Assembly (NCBI GenBank): GCA_937922435.1
Contig: CAKZVT010000002.1
Span: forward strand, 1-64,000
Length of the DNA: 64,000 nt
From: an uncultured Prevotella sp.
GTDB taxonomy: Bacteria > Bacteroidota > Bacteroidia > Bacteroidales > Bacteroidaceae
Reading direction: 5' to 3'
Positions within the stretch are counted from its first letter, which is position 1; the number at the start of each line of letters is the position of its first letter. The translations under genes and the position numbers were made by a program. The notes beneath the pieces are model-generated. The model did no database searches and was not told the DNA's origin. It worked only from the letters and a program-made list of their open reading frames with translations. Positions 24,608-32,568 of this stretch are shown here, one piece after another.

Positions 24608-25642
24608 ATGGACAACAAGAAACTGATAAAGAGAGTTTACAACGTGGTGATAACCCTGCTGCTTGCCTGCCTCTTGGGCTACGCATTGAGCCGTACAGTA
24701 CACTGGGGCGACGTGGAATACACCGATGACGCACAGGTGCAACGCCACATAACGCCGATAAACACGCGCGTGCAGGGCTTCATCAAGGAGGTGCGCTTTG
24801 AGGAATACCAGCACATAAGGCGCGGAGACACTCTCGTAGTGATAGAAGACGCGGAGTACAGGCTGCAACTTGCCCAGGCCGAAGCTGCCTTCCGCGGCTC
24901 GCGCTCGGGGTCGTCGGCCATATCGGCGAGCATCAACACCACGGCGAACAATGTGCGCGTGGCCTCCGCCGGTATAGAAGAGGCGCGCGTAAACATGGAC
25001 AACGCCCGGCGCGACTACGAGCGTTACGTCGGTCTTTTGGCCAAAGACGCTGTGACGAGGCAACAGTATGACAACGCCAAGGCACGCTACGAGGCCGCCC
25101 GGGCACGCTTCGAGCAGGCGTCGGCGAGCCGCCGTTCCACCTCGCTTGTCAAGGACGAGCAGGCTCACAGGCTGCAACAGAACACGGCCGGGGTGAGCGT
25201 TGCCGAGGCTGCTGTCAACCTGGCGCGGCTCAACCTGTCGTACACTGTCGTCGTGGCGACGTGCGACGGCGTGATGGGACGCAAGGACATACACGAGGGA
25301 CAGCTCGTGCAGCCGGGGCAGACGCTGGCCCGAATAGTGGACGACGGCCAGGTGTGGGTTATCGCCAACTACCGCGAGACGCAGCTGAAGCACGTATCCG
25401 TGGGGCAGGATGTGGAGTTTACAGCCGACGCCGTGCCGGGAGTGGTGTACAAAGGGAAGGTTGAATCGCTAAGCCCCGCTACCGGTTCGGCTTATTCTAC
25501 CATACTGTGCTCGGTGGTGCTCGCCGTGTTCCTTCTTTGGGACGTTCAGCCCGTCCGCGCCACGCTGAAAAAGATGCCTTACTGGAGCGTTGTGGGGCGT
25601 CTGTTCAGGCGCAGGATGGCCGCCGGACACGGCGAGGACTGA
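24608..25642 (+). CDS. HlyD/EmrA-type adaptor fused to the tail of an MFS-like transporter (probable deletion product)
   Basis: A 344-residue protein. Residues 1-297 are a normal membrane-fusion protein: an N-terminal transmembrane helix (VVITLLLACLLGYALS), a lipoyl/biotinyl-like half (YTDDAQVQRHITPINTRVQGFIKEV), a coiled-coil hairpin, the second half (VVVATCDGVMGRKDIHEGQLVQPGQTL) and the start of the beta-barrel (VEFTADAVPGVVYKGKVESLSPATGSAYS). EmrA-type proteins normally continue for dozens more periplasmic residues. Here, from about residue 298 (nt about 25500), it turns into a hydrophobic helix plus basic tail (TILCSVVLAVFLLWDVQPVR), which looks like the C-terminal end of an MFS/EmrB transporter. 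An in-frame deletion joining the two genes is the simplest reading. No intact transporter gene follows. Confidence 0.8.
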   Translation: MDNKKLIKRVYNVVITLLLACLLGYALSRTVHWGDVEYTDDAQVQRHITPINTRVQGFIKEVRFEEYQHIRRGDTLVVIEDAEYRLQLAQAEAAFRGSRSGSSAISASINTTANNVRVASAGIEEARVNMDNARRDYERYVGLLAKDAVTRQQYDNAKARYEAARARFEQASASRRSTSLVKDEQAHRLQQNTAGVSVAEAAVNLARLNLSYTVVVATCDGVMGRKDIHEGQLVQPGQTLARIVDDGQVWVIANYRETQLKHVSVGQDVEFTADAVPGVVYKGKVESLSPATGSAYSTILCSVVLAVFLLWDVQPVRATLKKMPYWSVVGRLFRRRMAAGHGED

Positions 25643-25676
25643 CTGTGCGTAATCCATTGACTGTCAACGCCTTTCA

Positions 25677-25781
25677 GAAAGGCCGTCTTTTAGCTTGTAA
25701 AAGATGGCCTTTTGCCTTCCAAAAGGCCATGAATTGCAATGCAAAAGGCCGTCTTTTAGAAGCTAAAAGACGGCCTTTTAC
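25677..25781. repeat. 22-bp-period repeat array G (5 units)
   Basis: Units start at 25677, 25699, 25721, 25743 and 25765. It is preceded by CCATTGACTGTCAACGCCTT and followed by TTTGATTATCAGGCTGTTAT, so both conserved flanks are visible. This is the only five-unit array and lies between convergent genes. Confidence 0.9.
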
Positions 25782-25829
25782 AAAACCTTTGATTATCAGG
25801 CTGTTATCAAGGGGATATAGCCCCACTGC

Positions 25830-27239
25830 TTACCACGCCACGCTCATGCCGATGTTGATGCTCGCGTTCGAGCTAAGCGGTATGAACTCCTTACTCGTCT
25901 TGCCGAGCAGATGGTCCATGCCTACGAAGAGGTTGTAGCCCTTGGGGTGGATGTTGAGCACCCAACCCATGCTCGTAGTGAAACTGTTTACTGCCAGGTT
26001 GACGCCTCCGTCGAGCCATTTCAGCGGCTTCCAGTTGGCGCTCAGGCGGCCTTCCGTCCACGTGAACGCGCCCTTTATGCGCGTGCTGCTAAGCAGGCCG
26101 AACGTTATTTTACGGTACACGGGCAGGTTGTATTCAGCCCCGAAGTTGAGCGTCGCGCCTATGCCTGTAGTGCGTCCGCCCTTGTTGCCGTTGTCCTTCA
26201 GGTTGATGAAGTCGGTTATTTGGTCGCCGTACTTGTCGGCCTGGTCGTCCATCGACACGCCTTCGCCGTCGTTGACGGATATGTCGTGAAAGCCGTCAAA
26301 CTCGAACTTGTCGGCGCGGTTGACAGCCTGCGCGTTCTCGCTCCAGCTGATGAAGCCGAGGTCGAGCACCGACGCGCTCACGCGCCAGTCGTCGTTGATT
26401 TGGTAAACGGCGCCGAGGTCTACGGCCATACCGAAGCCGCCGAGGCCGAAGCCGTCGACATCAACGTCGCCGACCTTCTCGTAATCGCCCTTGTCGGGGT
26501 CGTTGTACTCGTCGGTCTCGGTGACGTATGAAAAGCCCTTCAGCGACACGTCGGCGGTAGCTTTGCCCGATACCGTCCACTTGTCACCGGCCGCAAGGTC
26601 GGCCTTTACGTCCTGCATCTTGAGGTCGGCGCGGCCAAGTCCGAAGAGGAACTTCAGCTTTGCGCCTACGCGCAGACGGTCGTTGATTTGGCGCGAGTGG
26701 CCCAACGCCAGCTCGGCATACGACATGGCGTGGGCGTTGATGTCGCCAATGTTGTAGGTCTTGTTGCCCGTGTTCTTGGCGAACTCAAACAGTTCGTAGG
26801 GCAGCGACATGCCGAACGTCGTCTTCGAGTTAAGCTCAATGGTGTTATATCCGCCGAAACCCTTGAAGCCGGCAGACAGGATTGTAATGCCTACGTCGCC
26901 CATTATGCGGTTGCTGCCAGTGCTGAAGCCGTCCAAAGCCTTGCTTGTGGATATGTAGGGGTTCATGAACGTGGTCAGCCGTTTGCCGCTTTCGTGGGGA
27001 TACATAGGGTTGTCCATCACGATGTCCTGATACCCGAAGTTACCGTGCAGGTTGACGTTGATGTTGCCGAGAGCCGGTATTGAGAAGTAGTTTTGCTCGT
27101 TGCCGAAGGCCGGGTTCATGTCGTGGCGGAACTTGTAGTCGTCTGTGAAGTAAGCCGAGTTGAGTCCCTGGGCCATCGCTCCGCCGGCAGCGACTGTCAT
27201 GATGAAGGCGGCCGCACACCTTATATATATGTGTTTCAT
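25830..27239 (-). CDS. DUF5723 family outer-membrane protein
   Basis: A 469-residue protein with a signal peptide (MKHIYIRCAAAFIMTVAAGGAMAQ). The mature part starts GLNSAYFTDDYKFRHDMNPAFGNEQNYFSIPALGNINVNL, the hallmark of DUF5723 proteins of Bacteroidales, then alternates strands as in a large porin-like barrel and ends in aromatic residues (INIGMSVAW). The function is unknown. It sits 21 bases downstream of a lipoprotein gene on the same strand; the two are almost surely an operon. Confidence 0.85.
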   Translation of the reverse strand: MKHIYIRCAAAFIMTVAAGGAMAQGLNSAYFTDDYKFRHDMNPAFGNEQNYFSIPALGNINVNLHGNFGYQDIVMDNPMYPHESGKRLTTFMNPYISTSKALDGFSTGSNRIMGDVGITILSAGFKGFGGYNTIELNSKTTFGMSLPYELFEFAKNTGNKTYNIGDINAHAMSYAELALGHSRQINDRLRVGAKLKFLFGLGRADLKMQDVKADLAAGDKWTVSGKATADVSLKGFSYVTETDEYNDPDKGDYEKVGDVDVDGFGLGGFGMAVDLGAVYQINDDWRVSASVLDLGFISWSENAQAVNRADKFEFDGFHDISVNDGEGVSMDDQADKYGDQITDFINLKDNGNKGGRTTGIGATLNFGAEYNLPVYRKITFGLLSSTRIKGAFTWTEGRLSANWKPLKWLDGGVNLAVNSFTTSMGWVLNIHPKGYNLFVGMDHLLGKTSKEFIPLSSNASINIGMSVAW

Positions 27240-27260
27240 TGCTGTGATGTCGTTATTTGG

Positions 27261-29000
27261 TTAGTTGAAGTCGCCTATTATTTTTCCTTTCAGCGTCACC
27301 TTGATGTCCTTGGCGACAAGAGAGTGCTTCTTGGCGTTGAGCGTAGTGCCGGTAACGGGGTTCTGCCCGTTGTCTGAAGCGGCAGCCTCGATTTTGAATG
27401 TAAGGCCGTCAAGACGCTTGAAAGCGCCCTCGCCTACCTGCCGGAGGTCGACGGTCAGGGGTGTTTCGACCGCATTGCCATCCTTACCCGATGCCGCAAT
27501 GGTGGGCGTTACGCTGACCGATATTTCGTCGTCGGCCATCTCGTTGCCGTCAACGTCTATGGCCTTGGCCTGCACTGTGAGGTAAGCAGGCACGCGGTTC
27601 TCGATTGTTGCAGTAAGGTTCACATACGCGCCGTCGGCCAACTCGAAGTCTTCCAAGTCGTCATGCCAGCCGTCCAAGGTGTCTTTGTAGACTATTTTTG
27701 CGTCCTTGTCGAACATGATGGGGGCCTCGACTGTGTACGAAGGCTGCACCGTGTAGTCGGTGTCAAACTCGAAATAGCTGTCTTCCGACGGGTTGGCCTG
27801 CGCCGAAGCGTTGAACGTTATACGGTCGGGAATTGTATGGATAAGGTCTGACAGATTGTCAACACCAACCACTTCGGTGTACAGCGAGGCGTCTATGTCG
27901 CCCGGCCTGCGGCAGATGCAGACCTTAGACTCGCCCGAAGGATTGACCTTGAACTGCGGAATCTCAACTTTGGCAAGCTCGTCTACGCCCTTGTAAGAGA
28001 TGATTGTACCGTTTACAAGGCCGCCTACGGCCATGTTGTTGGTTATGGTCAGGATGACCTGCGGATTGTAGAGGTCTACGTAAACGTCGCCGTCGGTAAG
28101 GAAGTCGGGCACGCCTGTCACCTCGACATCGCCGAGGTCGTCAAGGTCGAACTCGGGAGTGAACCTGCCGGTCGCGCTCGTCACCTTTATGTTATCCAGC
28201 TTCATGGAGCTTGTTATGTGGCTGCCGTTAACGCCATTGTCGGTATTCGCCGTAGCCTTTACGTCCACAAGGATGCTGCCCTTCATCTCAATCACGCCGT
28301 TTTCGGCGGTGACAGTGCCGTTAACCTGCTTGTCCTCGGCAAAGTCAAGGCCGTGGATGCCTACGTTCACGTCAAGCGGACGGCTCGTGGGAACGTCGCT
28401 AAACACTATCGTGTGGACGGCTTCGCCGGTGTTGTCAACGCCCAGGTCGAAATACGAGGGCAGCGTAACGGCCAGACTTTCTATAGTAGGCACGGCTGCG
28501 CTAAGCCCGTTGGGGAAGTTGACTGTGAACGAGAGGCTTGTATTTACGCCTACATACTTGAGCGACTTCACCTCCTCGGGCATGTCGCCACGGTACGTAA
28601 AGGTCTGCGCCTTGCCGCTTGCGCTCACGTCAAACGAGCCTCCGCCAATTGCTGGAACGGCTGAAATGACAATCTCGCCCTGCACAGGAGAGCCGTCGCT
28701 GTCGACCGTGAACGATGCGATGCGCGGATGGGCGGGGCTGGCCTCGCCGCCCTGCTGGGTGAAAACGTAATCGCCGTTGTCCTTGATTACCACGCACTCC
28801 GAGCCGTCAAGCTCAAGTACGTCTTCCAGTTTGATGACATTCGTCGAGCTGACGGGCAACGTAAGGCCGTCGCTGCCGATGCCCACGGTCATGTCCACTT
28901 CGTCGAAATCGTAGTTGTCGTCCTGACAACCGGTCAACGCAAGTGCGCCCGCCACTGCGATGCAGGGCAGGACTTTTGTTCCAAAATTAAAGATTTTCAT
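27261..29000 (-). CDS. Large lipoprotein, paired with the DUF5723 protein
   Basis: A 579-residue protein with a lipobox (AVAGALALTGC), so it is anchored by lipid at Cys25. After an acidic stretch typical of surface-exported Bacteroidetes lipoproteins (CQDDNYDFDEVDM), it is mostly beta-strand with repeated Ig-like modules (for example FTVNFPNGLSAAVPTIESLAV, LVDVKATANTDNGVNGSHITSSMKLDN). No enzyme motif was seen. It is the first gene of a two-gene operon with the DUF5723 outer-membrane protein and has a minus-strand promoter at 29081-29088. A joint surface role is inferred. Confidence 0.78.
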   Translation of the reverse strand: MKIFNFGTKVLPCIAVAGALALTGCQDDNYDFDEVDMTVGIGSDGLTLPVSSTNVIKLEDVLELDGSECVVIKDNGDYVFTQQGGEASPAHPRIASFTVDSDGSPVQGEIVISAVPAIGGGSFDVSASGKAQTFTYRGDMPEEVKSLKYVGVNTSLSFTVNFPNGLSAAVPTIESLAVTLPSYFDLGVDNTGEAVHTIVFSDVPTSRPLDVNVGIHGLDFAEDKQVNGTVTAENGVIEMKGSILVDVKATANTDNGVNGSHITSSMKLDNIKVTSATGRFTPEFDLDDLGDVEVTGVPDFLTDGDVYVDLYNPQVILTITNNMAVGGLVNGTIISYKGVDELAKVEIPQFKVNPSGESKVCICRRPGDIDASLYTEVVGVDNLSDLIHTIPDRITFNASAQANPSEDSYFEFDTDYTVQPSYTVEAPIMFDKDAKIVYKDTLDGWHDDLEDFELADGAYVNLTATIENRVPAYLTVQAKAIDVDGNEMADDEISVSVTPTIAASGKDGNAVETPLTVDLRQVGEGAFKRLDGLTFKIEAAASDNGQNPVTGTTLNAKKHSLVAKDIKVTLKGKIIGDFN

Positions 29001-29080
29001 CAGTCAATTATAATGATTATTATGTTGGCTTGATATAAAACATACTACTTACAAACTGTCTGTCAGCTTTGTTTGGTTGG

Positions 29081-29088
29081 CAAAATTA
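29081..29088 (-). promoter_or_regulatory. Promoter for the lipoprotein/DUF5723 operon
   Basis: TAATTTTG on the minus strand lies 80 bases upstream of the ATG at 29000. Confidence 0.55.
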
Positions 29089-29099
29089 AATAATTTAAC

Positions 29100-29350
29100 A
29101 GAAAATCACGTTACTTTTCGTTAAAATATATGTTAAAATGAACATTTTGTATAATTAATGTTTACATTCAAACATACAATCATCACTTTCCAACCTGCAT
29201 GCACGGCATGGCCGAAGGGCGGCGGACAACAACGAAACCGACTTTCGGACGGTACGCATTTGCAAAACCATGACGGCACTGAACAAACCGCAACGGGCAT
29301 CATGCGTCAAAGCAACGCCGAACCGACAGACGGCAGACGGCGGCAAGTTA
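29100..29350. other. Divergent intergenic region without a firm gene
   Basis: A 66-codon frame (29158-29358) is open, but its composition looks random and it has no promoter of the local type or a good ribosome site. Nothing else was recognised before the repeat array at 29357. Confidence 0.3.
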
Positions 29351-29356
29351 CAATAT

Positions 29357-29439
29357 GAAAGGTGTTTTCCAGGCTTGTAAAAGACGACCTTTTACCGTGC
29401 GAAAGACGGCCTTTTACGGTGCAAAAGGCCGTCTTTTAG
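29357..29439. repeat. 22-bp-period repeat array H (4 units, first degenerate)
   Basis: Units start at 29357 (degenerate GAAAGGTGTTTTCCAGG), 29379, 29401 and 29423. It is located upstream of both neighbouring genes, in a divergent region. Confidence 0.85.
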
Positions 29440-29562
29440 AAAACAGGAACTAAGCGGTTGCAATTCGTCGGAAAACAAGCCGTAAAACGAACAGACTGTA
29501 AGTTTGGCGCATTTTTTACAATTCTTATATCACAACGGTGTTGCATTTACCTGCGAACTTAT

Positions 29563-29570
29563 TAACTTTG
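29563..29570 (+). promoter_or_regulatory. Promoter for ddh
   Basis: TAACTTTG lies 42 bases before the ATG at 29612. Confidence 0.65.
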
Positions 29571-29611
29571 CACTTCCAAAAACAAGGATACACTAAAACA
29601 TTTACGCAGAT

Positions 29612-30511
29612 ATGAAGAAAATCAGAGCAGCCGTGGTAGGCTACGGCAACATCGGAAAGTTTACAGTCGAGGCGCTTGAAGCCGCTCCCGACTTTGAAAT
29701 CGCAGGAATAGTAAGGCGCAACGGCGCGGCCGACAAGCCCGCCGAACTGGCGCAGTACGACGTAGTGAAGGACATAACCGAGCTGAAAGACGTCGATGTG
29801 GCCATCCTTGCCACTCCCACGCGCAGCTGCGAGGAGTACGCATCGAAAATACTGCCGCTGGGCATCAACACCGTTGACAGCTACGACATACACACAGGCA
29901 TAGCCCAGTACCGCCAGAACCTCATGAAAATATGCAAGGAGCACGGCCGCGTAGCGGTAATCTCGGCCGGCTGGGACCCGGGGTCTGACAGCGTGGTGCG
30001 CACCCTCCTGGAGAGCCTCGCGCCAAAAGGCATCAGCTATACAAACTTCGGCCCCGGCATGAGCATGGGCCACTCCGTATGCGTGCGCTCGAAGAAGGGC
30101 GTGAAGGACGCGCTCTCGCTGACCGTGCCCAAGGGCGAGGGCATACACCGCCGCATGGTGTACGTTGAGCTGGAGGACGGCGCAAGCCTCGAAGAGGTGA
30201 CAAAGGCAGTGAAGGAAGACCCCTACTTCGCCAACGACGAGACTTATGTCATGGCCGTGCCGAGCGTCGACATGGTAAAGGACATGGGCCACGGAGTGAA
30301 CCTCGTGCGCAAGGGCGTAAGCGGAAAGACGCAAAACCAGCGCTTCGAGTTCAACATGAGCATCAACAACCCGGCGCTCACCGCGCAGGTACTTGTCAAC
30401 GTGGCGCGCGCGTCAATGCGCCAGCAGCCCGGCTGCTACACCATGATTGAGCTGCCCGTGGTCGACCTGCTGCCCGGCGACAGAGACGAGTGGGTGGCAC
30501 ACTTGGTGTAA
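29612..30511 (+). CDS. ddh: meso-Diaminopimelate D-dehydrogenase
   Basis: Ddh makes meso-diaminopimelate directly from tetrahydrodipicolinate with NADPH and ammonia, a one-step route to lysine and peptidoglycan precursor. The 299-residue product starts with the Rossmann motif AAVVGYGNIGKFTVEALEAAP and continues with the substrate-binding features of the family (YDIHTGIAQYRQNL, VISAGWDPGSDSVVRTLLESLAPKG, GPGMSMGHSV). The length matches known Ddh proteins. It stands alone: a promoter at 29563 and a strong terminator at 30607. Confidence 0.95.
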   Translation: MKKIRAAVVGYGNIGKFTVEALEAAPDFEIAGIVRRNGAADKPAELAQYDVVKDITELKDVDVAILATPTRSCEEYASKILPLGINTVDSYDIHTGIAQYRQNLMKICKEHGRVAVISAGWDPGSDSVVRTLLESLAPKGISYTNFGPGMSMGHSVCVRSKKGVKDALSLTVPKGEGIHRRMVYVELEDGASLEEVTKAVKEDPYFANDETYVMAVPSVDMVKDMGHGVNLVRKGVSGKTQNQRFEFNMSINNPALTAQVLVNVARASMRQQPGCYTMIELPVVDLLPGDRDEWVAHLV

Positions 30512-30606
30512 AGACCAACCGCTAACACCCAACCCAACCATCCCGAAGGGAGGGAGTTTGGAATGCTGTGAAGGGTGACATAACTGGATTTTACTAATTA
30601 TTATAA

Positions 30607-30649
30607 AACCAAAAGGGGCGAAAGCATGTTGCTTTCGCCCCTTTTGGTT
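30607..30649. terminator. Bidirectional terminator between ddh and the C1 peptidase gene
   Basis: AACCAAAAGGGGCGAAAGC (30607-30625) pairs perfectly with GCTTTCGCCCCTTTTGGTT (30631-30649). Diverged copies of the CACCCAACCC/GGGAGGG repeat flank it at 30521-30556 and 30688-30706. Confidence 0.9.
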
Positions 30650-30707
30650 ATTTACCCGACTGCGAAACACGTCAAGCTCCATACCTTCGGGAGGTCGGGG
30701 TGGGTAT

Positions 30708-32123
30708 TTACTCGTCCGGCAGGAACAGCGGGTCTTCCGGCATTACCATGACTGGCTTCTGCTCATATTGCTTCAACATATTGGCCGGAACGTACTTCTT
30801 GTCGACCACGAGGCGGAACATGTACTCGTTGAACCAGTCGTTTGTCATCACGAGGCAGCCTTTCTGGCCGTAGTCCGCACCCCAGCTGTTCTCCACTTTC
30901 CACATCACCGGCTTGCCGTCCTCGTCAAGGTCGACCGCCGTCAGGGTCATGGCGTGGGTGCTGCCGCTGTCGTATGTCATGATGCGCTGCGCCTTGTCCA
31001 TGGCGAAGTCGGTGCCGAAGAGCGTGCCGTAGTCGTAATTCTTGAGGTCGCAATAGCCGCGCTTGTTGTCGAGGAACTTGCCTACGTCGTATGAGCTGTA
31101 CATCTTGCGGCCGTCCTTCAGCGAGGCGATGGCCAGCTGGGCGATGTCTTCCATAGGCAGGTTGAGGTACTTCCAGTTGGTGCCGTCATACGTATGGCGG
31201 TCATACTCCACCTCGTATGTCTTGTAATACTCGCGGCGCGGGTCGTTCATCACCATTATGAACGAACCCATTACGGGCTTGCCGCCCATTATTTCGGCGG
31301 CGAACGTCATCGGATTGTACGTCTTAGCTTCGGTTACGGTGCGCCCCTGCTTGTTCTTGAAGGCGTAGGTGAACTCCGTAGGCGGCTCTCCTATTGTGAA
31401 CGCGAGCATGCGGTAGATGGTAGCGAGCATGGCGGTCTTCTCTTTGTTGATGTCGGCCTGCGTCTTGCCTTCGGCCGCCATGGAGCGCAGCTTCAGGCCG
31501 TATTCGCGCAACTTCGACTTCAGCAGCTGCGCCATGCGCGCCGTGTTGTCGGCAGAATAAGTCTCGGGCATCACTTCGGAGGGCACAAGTCCGTACTTCG
31601 ACACTAAGTCGGCAACGCCGCAGTAAGTGCCTCCGTCGTTGATGGGGCTCTTGAAGAAGAAGCGCACGCGCTCGTCGTCGATGGGCTTGTCGGCGCAGTC
31701 TACCACGCCTTGTAGGAAGAGGTTGGCCTTCTCCAGCTGGTCGTAGAAGAACAGGTAGGCGTGAGAGAGGTCGACGGTAAGCGAGTCTGTACGCTTGGCA
31801 AACTCCGAGCGCAGCACGTTGAAGCCGCTGAACATCCAGCAGCGGCCGCTCTGCTTCTGGTCGGTGATGCTCTGCGAGGGCGTCTCCACGCTGAAGTAAG
31901 TGTCTACCTTGCCGTTGTTGGCGTAGTTCTTTGCCAGCGCGTCGATGCTGTTGCCAGCCAAGGCGTTGCGCAGGGCGCGGCCTTCGGCAGAGCTTTGCTG
32001 CGCCTGCCTGATGGCCGTAAGCATGTCAGCCGATATGCCGCCAGCCTTTGTTTGCGCCGCGGCAGGCAGCGACATGGCCGCCAGCACCAGGCTTGTAAAA
32101 AATAGTGTCTTTGTCTTTTTCAT
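30708..32123 (-). CDS. C1-family cysteine peptidase (bleomycin-hydrolase type), secreted
   Basis: A 471-residue papain-fold aminopeptidase related to bleomycin hydrolase/PepC. It carries a signal peptide (LFFTSLVLAAMSLPAAAQ), so it works in the periplasm or outside. The catalytic triad is visible: Cys in QKQSGRCWMFSGFNVLR, His in DSGSTHAMTLTAVDLDE, Asn in WKVENSWGADYGQKG. The ATG at 32123 is preferred over an in-frame TTG nine bases upstream. The neighbours are unrelated. Substrates are probably peptides from external protein degradation. Confidence 0.92.
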   Translation of the reverse strand: MKKTKTLFFTSLVLAAMSLPAAAQTKAGGISADMLTAIRQAQQSSAEGRALRNALAGNSIDALAKNYANNGKVDTYFSVETPSQSITDQKQSGRCWMFSGFNVLRSEFAKRTDSLTVDLSHAYLFFYDQLEKANLFLQGVVDCADKPIDDERVRFFFKSPINDGGTYCGVADLVSKYGLVPSEVMPETYSADNTARMAQLLKSKLREYGLKLRSMAAEGKTQADINKEKTAMLATIYRMLAFTIGEPPTEFTYAFKNKQGRTVTEAKTYNPMTFAAEIMGGKPVMGSFIMVMNDPRREYYKTYEVEYDRHTYDGTNWKYLNLPMEDIAQLAIASLKDGRKMYSSYDVGKFLDNKRGYCDLKNYDYGTLFGTDFAMDKAQRIMTYDSGSTHAMTLTAVDLDEDGKPVMWKVENSWGADYGQKGCLVMTNDWFNEYMFRLVVDKKYVPANMLKQYEQKPVMVMPEDPLFLPDE

Positions 32124-32221
32124 TTTAACCAATATTTTATTTGGTTACAAAAATAGCACAAAACCTGCATAGTTCAAAATAAAACGGGAAAAACGAGCTT
32201 ATATTCCGTTTTGCGATTCAC

Positions 32222-32432
32222 GGTTCATCCGCAAATCTTTTGGATGAAATGTATGGTTCATTAATGAAAACACCCGACCTTTAGCCATGCGGTCGGTAAC
32301 TGTCATTCCGCGCTCCGACGCGGAATGACAGTTACCGACTGCCTGGATTGCAACATGGTGTGTACACAAAATGTAATGACAAAAAACAAATTAAGATACA
32401 ATTATTTCATCCAAGCAAATTGCGGATGAACC
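32222..32432. mobile_element. Decayed copy of the MITE-like hairpin element
   Basis: 29-base terminal inverted repeats with 4 mismatches (32222-32250 and 32404-32432) begin GGTTCATCCGCAA, as in the element at 5439. The inner hairpin is reduced to AACTGTCATTCCGCG-ctccga-CGCGGAATGACAGTT (about 32298-32333). Its right end directly abuts array I. Confidence 0.75.
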
Positions 32433-32433
32433 C

Positions 32434-32516
32434 GAAAGACGGTCTTTCACCTTCCAAAAGGCCATCTTTTGCACGCTAAAAGGCCGTGTTTTGCAGTGCA
32501 AAAGACGGCCTTTTGG
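32434..32516. repeat. 22-bp-period repeat array I (4 units)
   Basis: Units start at 32434, 32456, 32478 and 32500. Only one base separates it from the end of the hairpin element. It is followed by CGCTGACTGCCAGGCAGTTA, the same type of flank as arrays A, G and K. Confidence 0.9.
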
Positions 32517-32568
32517 AAACACGCTGACTGCCAGGCAGTTACAAAGGGGATAAAAACGAGGGTGAAAG

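Noticed and set aside
29158..29358. A 66-codon ORF in the divergent region
   Set aside because: Random-looking composition, no ribosome site, no known family.
30521..30706. An insertion sequence near the C-rich repeats
   Set aside because: The CACCCACCCC repeat copies here are short and diverged, with no transposase and no target duplication. They are better described as dispersed palindromic repeats.
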